A stretch of DNA of 64,000 nucleotides from assembly GCF_021729145.1 (NCBI RefSeq), contig NZ_JAJSLW010000002.1:1-64000 (forward strand), given 5' to 3'. Shown here piece after piece: positions 10,401 through 17,560 of this stretch (positions within the stretch are counted from its first letter, which is position 1; the number at the start of each line of letters is the position of its first letter). Under the pieces are notes generated by a model that searched no databases, had not been told where the DNA came from, and was given only the letters and a program-made list of their open reading frames with translations. A program made the translations under genes and the position numbers. The DNA comes from Membranihabitans maritimus. Lineage in GTDB: Bacteria; Bacteroidota; Bacteroidia; Chitinophagales; Saprospiraceae.

Positions 10401-11183
10401 GGCTAATGTCATCCCATATTTAATAGCGAGGTAAGAGCGTACTCTTTGCTTCTCAAGGGGTGAAAGATCTCTTTCATAGGCTATAACCTCCTGCATTAAT
10501 GCTTCAGCTATCTCCGGCTGTGAACCCAATATCGAACCACTTGCCGTTTGGGAATTTCCAGAAGTAACATCATCGTTTCTCTCACCGTCGAGACCGTCCA
10601 GTCCGTATTTAATAGGTGCTACTCCCACAGTATAGGATACATCAACTAGATGATGCGTTCCATCAGCTTCAAACACTTGATCCGGGTCAGCCCTTAAATA
10701 TGGATATAGACGCATTGCATTTGCAGCATGGTTTGCAAATACAGGATTATTTGCATTTGTTAAACCTGTGCCTGTAGTCGTATTTCCAAACCCTAAATAA
10801 TCCCTAAAAGCTGTGGTTTCTTCTTTCTTCAACAATGTCAAAAACATTGAATTATTCAGCCCATCTGCTGTATATGGAGCGCCATCAGGCACTACCATAA
10901 ATCTGGCATCTGCTCCCGAACCACCAAAGTCAATTGTCGGATTGAAATTGGTCTCTGCATTAGCCGCTACAGAAAAAGGCTGCCTGGACATATTAGTTTG
11001 GGTATAGTTATTTCCCGCACCCGAATGATCCGTCCAACTACCTGGCGAAAACCCGTCATCCGCTTTCAACCAAACTCGCAAGTCGGCAGATACCCCTCCG
11101 GGTGCCTGTCCAAAAGATGAACTCAGCATTGTAAAAAGAAATACTATTGAAAAGAGGGGGGTTGGGTTGTAAATTTTTCTCAT
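1..11183 (-). CDS. Giant secreted modular surface protein (LamG-like units, VWA, tandem repeats), 3' end outside window
   Basis: The reading frame stays open from an ATG at 11183 to the left edge, giving about 3727 codons, and continues outside. A signal peptide (about residues 1-26, ending SSSFGQ) indicates export. Five LamG/concanavalin-like units of about 430 residues follow (residues ~27-2165). Each opens with PGGV and carries the signature SYLAIKYG and a late IWKxQNTG. Next come a DUF11-like stretch (~2300-2680), cadherin-like domains (VLENDTPG, ~2680-2850) and a related CDDLGNCDTT domain (~2780-2860). A von Willebrand A domain (~3020-3200) has a MIDAS-type DDTGS and a TDGTPN loop. Near-identical 87-residue repeats run from ~3255 onward. 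It is probably a type IX-secreted adhesin or filament, but the C-terminal sorting domain is not visible. The divergent neighbour is a sensor kinase. The role is inferred. Confidence 0.9.
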   Translation of the reverse strand, partial: MRKIYNPTPLFSIVFLFTMLSSSFGQAPGGVSADLRVWLKADDGFSPGSWTDHSGAGNNYTQTNMSRQPFSVAANAETNFNPTIDFGGSGADARFMVVPDGAPYTADGLNNSMFLTLLKKEETTAFRDYLGFGNTTTGTGLTNANNPVFANHAANAMRLYPYLRADPDQVFEADGTHHLVDVSYTVGVAPIKYGLDGLDGERNDDVTSGNSQTASGSILGSQPEIAEALMQEVIAYERDLSPLEKQRVRSYLAIKYGMTLANDSELYDYVSAAGTNVWSGITINSDNHNNVFGIARDNSSALHQKQSKSVNPNQKLVIGHGSSLFDSNAANTNDLVDGQFLMVGDNGHRQGLQTPLVYTAGGNGETNFRFGAIWKAQNTGGVGTVTVAWPAGIDNLYLVRSSDSTFDNTDNFTAMATEVTINGVDYNTATVTINDGEYFTLAGYMEGPGGVIAAAWYRADAVETMFSDAGMTTVLDGENVHQWNDFNGTGYDLLQTGSSDQPVFSDTATLANFNPTMTFSGSQWMEFAPDAGVNVIDRATGSLFAAGYVNTVTGNGFFGFDGSMDFPGLHTYNDDHLLFFTFGGPGYQGLSDDPMMDASYFTSGGTWENDGGNAGYLEATVSLDGIRTTYSANELNNVNLGDPYRELRIGQDNNFGAFNGQLNEAIVFESALDSNDMDRVETYLAIKYGTTFADGTRDYKSSDLTSMWDAAANAGYHHNIAGIAHDVGGALNQKQSWSTNEGQQVLISTTGLSNTNADNGTELTDGHYLVWGDNDSTKAPVELISGIAGVNYHFGSIWKIQNTGSTQTVRIAWPNIYQNLTLLQSNDEVFDGSDVATPMTNTQIINGVEYAYAEVSSASGYFTFAASLTAPGGVVDGILMWHKADDGVTTAGRKDSWMDISGNERDVFQPNDTAYQPLLITDAAYAADDKNYNFNFNPFYYFDGTNDFFYNEDEVYFPSDDSPGSVYGVMLNSESGGFRTAYGWGDDDPNFLRSTDVYYVTRNNGTAINENVGASTRPAHIGGMNWQGATNGVYLNVNGQVYANESTNIGSLQTAVNFAIGSEGVDLNGNGNEVHQGGLSEVFAYSVDHQNSTGDELQRINSYLAIKYGITLSSEDGSGVPSYLSSNSTVVWDSTTNETNNNNIFGIAYDALSGLHQKQSRSVNAGQELIIGAGSSLANTNAENANALVDSQFLIVGDNGLKQILNEPLAYTGGSNGEVNFRFESIWKAQNTGGVGDVTVAWPAGIVNLYLVQSPDSTFDGSDSFTPMTNVVTINGIDYNTATVTINDGEYFTLAGFQYAPGGVISAAWYRADADTTLFSDAGSTNAVDSATIQQWNEFNNKPYPLSQSTDTYRPHFSNVTTLVNFNPTVTYTGGQKWVQYSPLVSDGYIIDRSIGALFSAGNTTSTAPFIGFGASGSGNAMDDPGLYNFTNSNFLFYPVIGEYDPQSTYTINGPYIGGGTWENGAGVSGNNLVDITLDGFHQTYDTNISNVNTATDRNALMVGKADAGYQLDGQQNEMIVFPNRLTDEEVSKVESYLAIKYGHTLSVEQDRNYLSSTGAVVWDGSDSAFYNNVFGIARDNISALYQKQSTSINSGQKLIIGSGSSLANTNADNANTLTEGQFLIVGDNGLQQGLTTPLSYTGGANGEVNTRFESIWKAQNTGGVGDVTVAWPVGISNMYLVQSADSTFDNTDSFTPMTSEVTVNGVVYNTATVTINDGEYFTFAGYAHAPGGVLRALSYWYRADKDADTTGMDVTSWTDFFSGTVSSQISTAPLPSYQEGSEDYFNFNPGINFTDDEQMLGNIEVSTLSNVDFDIFTFSQEEMTGTRYFNVGRDNTTFSGTNWDSPGFYANGNIASRNNAGGGTVIDNPGNINFDPDIPSIMYHTFTDTEMSKGLNGDATGAITALSSRGQMTGGHIFGSNRGTNPPGGDDFGFVGHIGETIIYGGDSLTTTERRRVDSYLAIKYGITLARVESEHYLASTEADSVLVWDGTENTVFNNNIFGMARSDIAGFEQKVSKSVNSGTILTIAKDNDFETNNLDTSRTSLPSNEGYLLFGDNNDASTIPYTPTEIGDCGELLGAETGIMLIPREWLVQRTNMIGGTYLQADLSLYASEINSNISMFVADDENFTQNVKMIPGVQSNGEWVFAYNFDGDNENRYITFGGTYEATPCEQCIGSTYTLRTGHEWNDNTTPWENQVNNEKLDILVGVDAEGDSLYANMYADYSEDLTIEYWPERNPRRYGGRWTRARRYDNTSAQSYHRIGLSQPMKASFQISNINTYQDNKNNFEVVGYCNGTQIIPRLTYAYNTSYHTFEINGNVAEATLSWRGFTPNVSTANVRFDRAVDSIVIICSVDRVNTRNTLRSALYSDITLECAEVFEPTPDNIYVSHSFTQSTLATCGGETTMRIKVTNNNICEDKTIDLHQLLPSGLEYVPGSFNGTQLPGGDIGGASLNYSGSNFDLTNLTLPQGEHWMYIDVANPEVAGTYPTDITFEVTNGVDPMNTYQSSVVDLNYYEGAPVPPAPTLALSVKEVEDGSISCGQNNMVITYRMEINNTDSNPITGAEIYQAFDYDQVIDSVIFVTGEDEDGVISGNYPPDGNAMPIEPEGSTVFNLVDATIPVGVSYIDVVVNVGNSYDIQEVDSLGLSSIFLVGVDANGECAESEEARSNEVILPACTDGPLAMNDTIQTTEDTPVDIVVLENDTPGLNPIDTSSVAVVQVPVNGSTIVNPDGTIEYTPDMGFVGTDSLVYGVCDTANVCDTAFVSITVLPSQDTLMEVSTPMDIAVVVCADTSGVPGTVTSVESCDPANGSVVVDGLTGCIEYTPDPGYIGTDMTCIILCDDLGNCDTTIVPIVVTPLTDTLAEMDVAIGFMVNKVGTTGNSNKTLFVVDMVYINPADSGASYELEEDVEINLPTGVTVVSGGEQGYNLNESVWASTPTWSTTSNSITLESGLSINDATNSTRGTNAYIWIEVEVTSESTANLDANSFSFTDGTNTLTNSTADTATVTLEFTENPDADNTGCMPLDIGILLDDTGSLTVSEREEIAEGIEGMIDSLIAYYNYTGNPYRVKIGTFNIGYEDLLPLTEITPANKASIMDVLETNCPGGDCWDYENTGTNWHAGLSGFDHSGLDLMFFFTDGTPNSPEQVSLVAGSDLDMVENLELAYDAAQAIKSSGVHLFTVANDEESYFTSSLDPFPATPIGQFWLRALVNGEESEVYAGDVRSEDYFIGSFAEVGDFFSSVATEFCEILPSDTIAMVTPQDSTVVICADTTGLPGTVASVESCDPENGTAAVDGLTGCIEYTPDMGYVGMDTTCIIVCDDLGNCDTTIVPIIVYPPQDTVEDVTVPQDSTVVVCADTTGLPGSVASVESCDPENGTAAVDGLTGCIEYTPNMGYTGTDTTCIIVCDDLGNCDTTIVPIIVYPPQDTLPETSTPMDSTVVVCADTTGLPGTVLSVESCDPENGTAAVDGLTGCIEYTPTTGYIGTDTTCIIVCDDLGNCDTTIVPIIVLPPQDTIPEVSTPVDSSAVICADTTGLPGSLASVESCDPENGTAAVDGLTGCIEYTPNMGYTGTDTTCIIVCDDLGNCDTTIVPIIVYPPQDTVEDVTVPQDSTVVICADTTGLPGTVSSVESCDPDNGTAAVDGLTGCIEYTPNMGYTGTDTTCIIVCDDLGNCDTTIVPIIVYPPQDTLEDVSVPMDSTVVVCADTTGLPGTVSSVESCDPENGTAA
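4690..11115 (-). repeat. Five degenerate ~1.27-1.29 kb coding repeats (LamG-like units)
   Basis: Units of the giant gene start near 11110, 9848, 8580, 7290 and 6000, each with the codons for PGGV followed by a WYRAD or WLKAD motif. Each holds an LxxAIKYG signature about 700 bases further on and closes with xxGEYFTxAG or a close variant. Units 2 and 4 and the ends of units 1, 3 and 4 are the most alike. The third unit replaces parts of the pattern, and the fifth ends in a cysteine-containing segment near 4690. The divergence shows these are old duplications, unlike the fresh 261-base repeats downstream. Confidence 0.8.
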
Positions 11184-11468
11184 ATTTTCGCCGGTATTAT
11201 TTATCCAAGGTTATTGCTCTTTAATACATTGCATATGGGATTTTATTGTAATTTTAATTTCCAATTAAAACACACATAAACAAAAATCACTATATATAAG
11301 CATGTGCTAAACAGCAAATTTTTTACTAAGTTAAAATTTACCCCTTATATGGATTTTAGGAAAAATTGAATTTTTTAATAGTAATTTTACTATGCAATAC
11401 CAACATTTTACTATTTCCTATTTTAGTTGTTTTAGATAGTTTACACCTCGAACGCACAGTGTTAGATC
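11184..11468. other. Divergent intergenic region
   Basis: This gap of 285 bases separates the divergent starts of the giant surface protein (minus) and the sensor kinase (plus). It is AT-rich and must hold both promoters. I could not identify a convincing TTTG / TAnnTTTG pair for either gene, and no obvious inverted repeat stands out. Confidence 0.5.
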
Positions 11469-14400
11469 ATGAAACAAGTTATTATCAACTCAATAGTTTT
11501 ATTATTTTTTTTTCAGGTAAACGGTTTATCATTAACAGATTCATTACTATACAACATAGAACATTTTACTGATGAACATGGTCTTCCACAAAATAGTATT
11601 AATGGAATTGGAGTTGATGAGTATGGATTTATTTGGCTGGCTACGGAAGGGGGTCCGGTCCGGTATGACGGACGTTCCTTTAAAGTATACAACACCGATG
11701 AATTTGGACTAAATTCCAAAAGGATTGCCTATTTAAGCTATGACTATCAATCAAAACGTTTATCTGCATTAAGCAGTTTAGCTGAAAAATTCCCTTTGAT
11801 ACGTGGACGCCCATGGCATATAGACTCTACCCTTGCACACCTGGATGAAATTCCCGAAATTGATCAAGTTCCCCGCTACGCAATAGGTCTTCCGCCTTAT
11901 TACCCACAGCTTGGATTTGAAAAGTATCAAATAGATGCCAGGAATGGGGGTAATTTCATAATTTCTTATGATAGTATTTATCATTACGATCATACCCATA
12001 AAATCCAATCCCGAATAGCCTTCTCTCATAATGATTTTTTCCGATTTTTCCTTTTGGACCAGGAACTATTTCACCTTACTTCTATAGGTCAGGGTTATCA
12101 GTTCGAGTTGGACGGAACAATCAAAAAACTAACCATTCAGGGAGATCTAATAAAAGATCGTAAAGATCTGGAAAAAGTAAAGCTATTCTGGAATATTGCA
12201 ACTGGAGAAGTATTTATGTATGTGGATCGTTCTTTCTATACTGTTGCATTCTCGAAGAACAATAAAGTACTACAAACTACTCTAATTCTTGACGAATTTG
12301 ATTTTGACACCCAAAACATTTTTTCTGCTCATTATGACAAAATAAACAAAAGGATCTTCCTGGGATCAAAAACGAACGGGCTGTTTGTACTAACCCGAAA
12401 AAAATTCAGGACTATGAGTGGCGGAAACCTCTTGGAAGAACATATGTTCTACGGGCAGGCACCATACGGCAATGATAAGGTACTTACTAGCCAGGGCTAT
12501 ATTTTTTCAGATACCGGCATGGTCGAAATTCACCCTCAAATAAAAGAAGCTACACAGGATAGGCGTACCATGCTACGCGATAGTAAAGGGTTCTTTTGGA
12601 CTACCAGTTCCTGGAAGTCTCTGTACAAGTTCAATCCTGACCTTGACAAAATAGTTTTTTACCGAGAAATGCCTGATCCTATTAGTTGTATTCACGAAGG
12701 TAGGAATGGAGAAATTTGGTTGGGAACATATTCAGGAAGAGTATTTGCTTATCAACCGGAAAGGGATACATTTCGCCTTCTCCATAAGACGGATAATGAA
12801 ATAGTCTGTATCCACCAATCTGCAGTAGACACCATGCTGGTTGGAACACTCCAGGCCGGTGTGCTAAGACTACATATTCCTTCAGGGAAGGTTGATAGCC
12901 TGCCTGGACTTACAAAAAAATCAATTAGAAGCATATATCAGGATAATACAGGTAATTTATGGGTCACAACGTATAATGATGGGTTTTTTCTTCATACAAA
13001 AAATAAATCAATACAATTTCCTATAGATAGGTATGGACATCTCAGGTCTTCCCATTGTATTCTTGAGGACAATTCTGGTTTTTTTTGGATCAGTACTAAC
13101 AACGGTTTGTTCCAGGTAAAAAAACAACAACTTCTGGATTACACGTCCGATACTACTGCAGTACCTCATTACCTATATTATGATAAAGCCTCAGGATTTA
13201 ACACCAATGAATTTAATGGGGGTTGCCAACCTTGCGCCGTAAAAACCGGGAATGGTTATTTTTCTTTCCCATCCATGAACGGGGTTGTATGGTTTCGACC
13301 GGAAGAAATCTCCCCGGAAGTACCTGACCAAAAAATTATTTTTGACAATTTTATAGTAGATGGTAATTCAAAAAGCCTGTCTGATACCATGGTTGTGGAA
13401 CACGGTTTTAAACAAATCAAAATTGATATTGCCACAGCATTTTTTGGAAATCTCTACAATCTAAACCTGGAATATAAAATAAATCACGAAAATACAGATG
13501 ATTCACAATGGTTTCCACTGGAAAATGAAGCCATATTCCTGAACGATTTGCGCTCCGGCACACACCAAATAGCTATTCGCCAGACCAATATTTTTGAGCC
13601 ACAGAGATATAATTACGCAAATATTTTTATTGCTGTCCCCCCTTTTTTCTATGAAACTTGGTCATTTTTTGTATTATGCCTTTTAGCAATCATAGTAAGT
13701 TTCTGGATATTTAATATGTGGCGATCCCGAAGAGTACGCGTAAAAAACTTGCTACTACAACAAAAGGTCAATAGTCAGACCCGATCACTGAAGGAATCTG
13801 TATCCGAACTGGAAAAATCAGAAAGTAGCCTCATAAAACAAACTAATTTATTGCAACATTTATCTGCTGCCATCTCTCATGATATCAATAGTCCATTAAC
13901 CTTTGTAGTTCAATCCCTGAATACTATTTCCGGAGAATTAAAAGAAGAGAATCACCCTCTTTCAAACTATGTGCAAACCACTTACTTATCGGTATTACAA
14001 GTGTACCAATATGTAAAGAAGTTAACAAGCCAAACGAATTTAAACCTGTCCAATAGAAATCCTGAATTAAAAACTATAACGCTATATGATTTCATACAAA
14101 AGCGTATTGAGTTTTTTACACCACTTGCTAATGAAAAGCAAAATCAATTAGTCAATTCCATTGACCCGGAATATAAATTATACACCAATCCGGATCTTTT
14201 GACCGTTGTAGTCCATAATTTGATAGATAACGCCAATAATAACTGTTCTTCGGGAATAATAAACGTGTATCTAAATATAAAAAAAGAAGGTATATATATC
14301 TGTATTGCTGATACCGGTACCGGTATGGATCCCCAACAAGTAGAAGCCATTAATTCCGGGGCTCCGGTAACGGTAGTAGAAAGTGGTTTGGGCCTTCAGT

Positions 14401-14510
14401 TAGTCCAATATATAACCACAATTCTCGACTGCAAGTTTACCGTTAGAAGTCAAATTGCGAAAGGAACCATAACTTCCTTATTCTTTAGTAGAGAAAGTTA
14501 TACGAAATAA
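11469..14510 (+). CDS. Sensor histidine kinase with periplasmic two-component propeller
   Basis: This is a membrane sensor kinase of the two-component-regulator propeller type, 1013 residues. A signal peptide (residues 1-19) is followed by Reg_prop beta-propeller repeats such as GLPQNSINGIGVDEYGFIWL (from ~35 to ~640). A Y_Y_Y-like domain (~640-725) and one membrane segment (~730-750) come next, then a coiled stretch, a HisKA-type dimerisation domain with its phospho-acceptor in SHDINSP (His804), and a HATPase_c domain. The ATPase shows an N box (HNLIDNANNN), G1 (ADTGTGMD) and G2 (ESGLGLQL). Unlike classical hybrid HTCS proteins it has no receiver or AraC domain. Its partner is almost certainly the facing response regulator; the two genes overlap by 13 bases tail to tail. 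It is divergent from the giant surface protein, which may be a target (inference). Confidence 0.93.
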   Translation: MKQVIINSIVLLFFFQVNGLSLTDSLLYNIEHFTDEHGLPQNSINGIGVDEYGFIWLATEGGPVRYDGRSFKVYNTDEFGLNSKRIAYLSYDYQSKRLSALSSLAEKFPLIRGRPWHIDSTLAHLDEIPEIDQVPRYAIGLPPYYPQLGFEKYQIDARNGGNFIISYDSIYHYDHTHKIQSRIAFSHNDFFRFFLLDQELFHLTSIGQGYQFELDGTIKKLTIQGDLIKDRKDLEKVKLFWNIATGEVFMYVDRSFYTVAFSKNNKVLQTTLILDEFDFDTQNIFSAHYDKINKRIFLGSKTNGLFVLTRKKFRTMSGGNLLEEHMFYGQAPYGNDKVLTSQGYIFSDTGMVEIHPQIKEATQDRRTMLRDSKGFFWTTSSWKSLYKFNPDLDKIVFYREMPDPISCIHEGRNGEIWLGTYSGRVFAYQPERDTFRLLHKTDNEIVCIHQSAVDTMLVGTLQAGVLRLHIPSGKVDSLPGLTKKSIRSIYQDNTGNLWVTTYNDGFFLHTKNKSIQFPIDRYGHLRSSHCILEDNSGFFWISTNNGLFQVKKQQLLDYTSDTTAVPHYLYYDKASGFNTNEFNGGCQPCAVKTGNGYFSFPSMNGVVWFRPEEISPEVPDQKIIFDNFIVDGNSKSLSDTMVVEHGFKQIKIDIATAFFGNLYNLNLEYKINHENTDDSQWFPLENEAIFLNDLRSGTHQIAIRQTNIFEPQRYNYANIFIAVPPFFYETWSFFVLCLLAIIVSFWIFNMWRSRRVRVKNLLLQQKVNSQTRSLKESVSELEKSESSLIKQTNLLQHLSAAISHDINSPLTFVVQSLNTISGELKEENHPLSNYVQTTYLSVLQVYQYVKKLTSQTNLNLSNRNPELKTITLYDFIQKRIEFFTPLANEKQNQLVNSIDPEYKLYTNPDLLTVVVHNLIDNANNNCSSGIINVYLNIKKEGIYICIADTGTGMDPQQVEAINSGAPVTVVESGLGLQLVQYITTILDCKFTVRSQIAKGTITSLFFSRESYTK

Positions 14511-15142
14511 TCGTAGAGTCGTAATTTGTCTACTAATAAATTAACATTTGTTACCTTCAGCTTTTCAAAAATCTTGGTTTTATAGGTACTTACTGTCGAG
14601 GTGTGTAATTTCATTTGATCTGCTATCTCACTTATTCTCAACCCTTTTCTAAGGAGTTCACAAACCTCCATTTCCCGGTCTGTCAACAGGCTAAGTGGAT
14701 TTTTTTCTGCATAAATATTTCCCTGACTTAATCGCGATTCCATTATATGGTCGCGCATTTTCTCACTGATATATTGACGGCCATTCAAGACAGAAAGAAT
14801 AGCTTTACAGGTATCCTCCTGGTTAACTGATTTCTGCATATATCCATCAGCCCCTGCATCTATACAACGCAATGAGTAAACAGTCTCACTATGCGCCGAA
14901 CAAACTAACACCCGGGCCCGGGGTTTGATTTTTTTTAAGTCTTTAATTACTTTCACACCTTCCCAGTCCGGCAAACCAATATCAAGGATAATTAAATCTA
15001 TAGGCCTGGTCTGTAATATTTTTCTCGCCTCGGAAAGATTTTCAGCTTCGTAGGTTTCGGCATTAAGAGTTTTCCACGACAAATACTTTATCCCCAGCCG
15101 TACAATACTGTGATCGTCGATCACTAAAATTTGTGTTTTCAT
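14498..15142 (-). CDS. NarL/FixJ-family response regulator
   Basis: This 214-residue protein has an N-terminal receiver domain with acidic pocket Asp9/Asp10, phosphorylation site Asp54 in LIILDIGLPD, and conserved Lys104. The C-terminal LuxR-type helix-turn-helix starts at LTDREMEVCELL and carries the recognition segment HTSTVSTYKTKIFEKL. It should bind DNA as a phosphorylated dimer. The gene converges on the propeller sensor kinase and overlaps its last 13 bases. The pair is thus a matched but oppositely transcribed two-component system. A good promoter match lies about 140 bases upstream (15280-15311). Confidence 0.93.
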   Translation of the reverse strand: MKTQILVIDDHSIVRLGIKYLSWKTLNAETYEAENLSEARKILQTRPIDLIILDIGLPDWEGVKVIKDLKKIKPRARVLVCSAHSETVYSLRCIDAGADGYMQKSVNQEDTCKAILSVLNGRQYISEKMRDHIMESRLSQGNIYAEKNPLSLLTDREMEVCELLRKGLRISEIADQMKLHTSTVSTYKTKIFEKLKVTNVNLLVDKLRLYDYFV

Positions 15143-15279
15143 TTAAAGGTGTAATTACTTCATATAAACAAAACTTTACTTTATTTAGGGTATATAAGTA
15201 ATTCTTCCAGGATAATTAGCTACATTATAAATCATGAATCCATAAAAGATCAAAGTTTGATTGATAGTTATAACATAAA

Positions 15280-15311
15280 CAAATATACATTCAGATTTTT
15301 AATTATTCAAA
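15280..15311 (-). promoter_or_regulatory. Bacteroidota-type promoter for the response regulator
   Basis: Read on the minus strand, TTTG (15311-15308) is followed after 20 bases by TATATTTG (15287-15280). This matches the known Bacteroidota -33 TTTG / -7 TAnnTTTG pattern. Transcription would start a few bases downstream and leave a leader of about 130 nucleotides before the ATG at 15142. Confidence 0.5.
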
Positions 15312-16408
15312 GAACAGAACAAAAAGACTAATTAAAAAAACAGAGGCAAATTAAACACTTAAGCAACTACAGACCGTGTATTACACTTCCTTATTTGAAA
15401 ATTAACAGGATACAAAAAAGGTAATATTGGTGACCGGAATATTTTTCTATTTAACGCGTAAAAAGCCCATTCAGGATTCGCCATTTACATAGTTGCATTG
15501 GGACCTTTCATCCTGATTATAAAAAAGAATGAAAGATCTAATTTGGACAGCATATGATAAACACAATTTTACACATCATATCCCCGAGGAACATGTGTGT
15601 AGTTTATCTTACTTCCCGGAACTTTTGCATTCTAAGCCTGCAAACATTTCCATGGAGTCTTTTTCCATCCGATCTTCCCGGAACATACTCTTCTTACCAT
15701 TAATACCCTTAACCTTGTTCGAACTCTTTTACACCCATGCATTCCCCCAATAGGACCTCTTCCGGAAATGTCGCAATTACTTTTAGGGACATTAATGTGG
15801 GTATGCTTGTTAATGGCCTGATGGAACTAAGGTATATGGGGAATATAAAATGGATGGGAGAAATTATAATATTTTTTGAGATGCCTATAAATTGACCATT
15901 ACCCCTGATCCCATATTGAGGTGGTCCCTTTTTTGTTTCAACAGGGATAAATAGTCATTGGATATTTACAGGTTTATAAAAGCCTGTTATATCATCCGAT
16001 CGATTTGGATTTATCCATACATTTTTCCGAAAATAACGATTCTAAAAAGCAAACATTCAATTTGGCTCTTCTTGACAATTTCATTACATTTTGCTTTATA
16101 TATCATTAATTGCCCCTAAATAATGGCATACAATACATAGATTATGGTATTGACCAGGTTGATTTAAGTCGCAATAAAGTCTATACATGGAAAACGATAC
16201 AATTCCATGGGATTTTCCTGGGTTATCAATCTTCCCAATTATGCTAAATTATGTAAATCCGATCTTCTATCCGTAAACAGATGAGGGTACGCACCAATAT
16301 TTTATGGCTTCCATCGACCGTCCCCAAATCCTAAATAAATGTGAAATCCGACACAGTAAACAGATTTATGATTAAATTGCGATTACTGATCCTAAACTAT
16401 ACACACAA
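15312..16408. other. Long gene-free stretch upstream of the efflux operon
   Basis: About 1.1 kb lies between the response regulator promoter and the RND adaptor gene. I see only short unconvincing frames, the longest 74 codons at 15529, with no recognisable family and no upstream or downstream partner. There is no local regulator gene of the TetR or MarR kind. A copy of the 10-mer GACCGGAATA lies at 15432. The sequence may hold decayed coding material, but nothing can be identified. Confidence 0.5.
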
Positions 16409-17518
16409 GTGAAATCATTATATTGCGAAAAAAGGACCCTTCCCCTTGGAACCATTTATCCTTTGATACTAATTACATGTGCTTTTCTTTCCTTCTCGTG
16501 TAATACTGAAAAAGAAGCTCCCCCCAGTACACAAAAAGTAATTCCAATAAAAATATCCCAGGTGATAAGCACTGAGTTCGCCGACTTTGTAGAAGCCGTG
16601 GGAACCACCTTTGCGCACCGGTCTGCCGACATCACCTCCAATGTCACGGAAGTCATTGATTCAATATATTTCACAGATGGACAGGCCGTAAAGAAAGGGG
16701 ATGTTATCGTAGTATTGAGAAGCGCTGAAGAGAATGCATTATTGGAGAGCGCCCGGACCAATCTCATGGAACAAGAAAGGGAGATAAAACGATTAACCGG
16801 TCTTGTGAAAAATGGAGCCGCCGCTGTATCTGCTTTGGATGCAAGAAATACCCAAAAAGCATTAGCCGAACAACAGATACAGCAATATCAGGCGCAGATA
16901 TCCGATAGGATTATCCGGGCCCCGTTTGACGGGGTACTCGGTCTGCGAAATATTAATGAAGGGGCCTTGGTTTCACCTCAAAACCTTATCACTACGATAG
17001 ATGATCTGAATACTATTCATGTCGACTTTACAGTTCCTGAAATATACCTCGGGCAATTGAAGCGGGGATTACCTGTGAAAGCGCGTTCACAAGCGTACCG
17101 GGATGAATCATTTTCCGGCTCCATCAAAGAAGTCGATACCCGCGTAGATCCTACTTCCCGGGCTGTAAAAGTACGAGCCCAAATACCGAATATAAATCAA
17201 ATGCTTAAACCCGGTATGCTCTTGTATATCCAACTCGCCCTTGAAAAAGCCGCATCACCGACCATTCCTGAAAGATCTGCTATACAGGAAGGCCACAAGC
17301 AATATGTTTTTAAATTAAATAAAAATGAAGTAGAAAGAACTGAAATTCAATTGGGAAGACGGAAGCCCGGCTATGTAGAAGTCGTTTCCGGTCTCGCAAA
17401 TGGGGATTCTGTGGCCACATCCGGGCTTCAGGATCTTGAAAGTGGAATGAAAGTAGCTATTCAGGGCAAATTTGATGGTCCGTCCGAAACCCAAAATCCA
17501 GAAAGGTATGCAGAATAA
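16409..17518 (+). CDS. RND efflux periplasmic adaptor lipoprotein (HlyD/AcrA family)
   Basis: This is the membrane-fusion subunit linking an RND pump to an outer-membrane channel. The start is GTG. A hydrophobic segment ends in a lipobox (LSFSC), so the mature protein is probably a lipoprotein. The order of domains is typical: beta-barrel entry strand, half lipoyl motif (FTDGQAVKKGDVIVVL), alpha-helical hairpin (~110-160), second half lipoyl (RIIRAPFDGVLG), beta-barrel and a membrane-proximal domain ending near residue 350. At 369 residues its length is normal. It is followed after 42 bases by the pump gene and forms a three-gene operon with the pump and the channel. The substrate cannot be read from sequence. 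Confidence 0.93.
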   Translation: MKSLYCEKRTLPLGTIYPLILITCAFLSFSCNTEKEAPPSTQKVIPIKISQVISTEFADFVEAVGTTFAHRSADITSNVTEVIDSIYFTDGQAVKKGDVIVVLRSAEENALLESARTNLMEQEREIKRLTGLVKNGAAAVSALDARNTQKALAEQQIQQYQAQISDRIIRAPFDGVLGLRNINEGALVSPQNLITTIDDLNTIHVDFTVPEIYLGQLKRGLPVKARSQAYRDESFSGSIKEVDTRVDPTSRAVKVRAQIPNINQMLKPGMLLYIQLALEKAASPTIPERSAIQEGHKQYVFKLNKNEVERTEIQLGRRKPGYVEVVSGLANGDSVATSGLQDLESGMKVAIQGKFDGPSETQNPERYAE

Positions 17519-17560
17519 AACGATTGATATCGTCATGTTTCCAGGAAAAAGTATGCGACC

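Noticed and set aside
15529-15753. 74-codon plus-strand frame in the gap before the efflux operon
   Set aside because: No recognisable domain, no partner, and nothing suggests it is translated.
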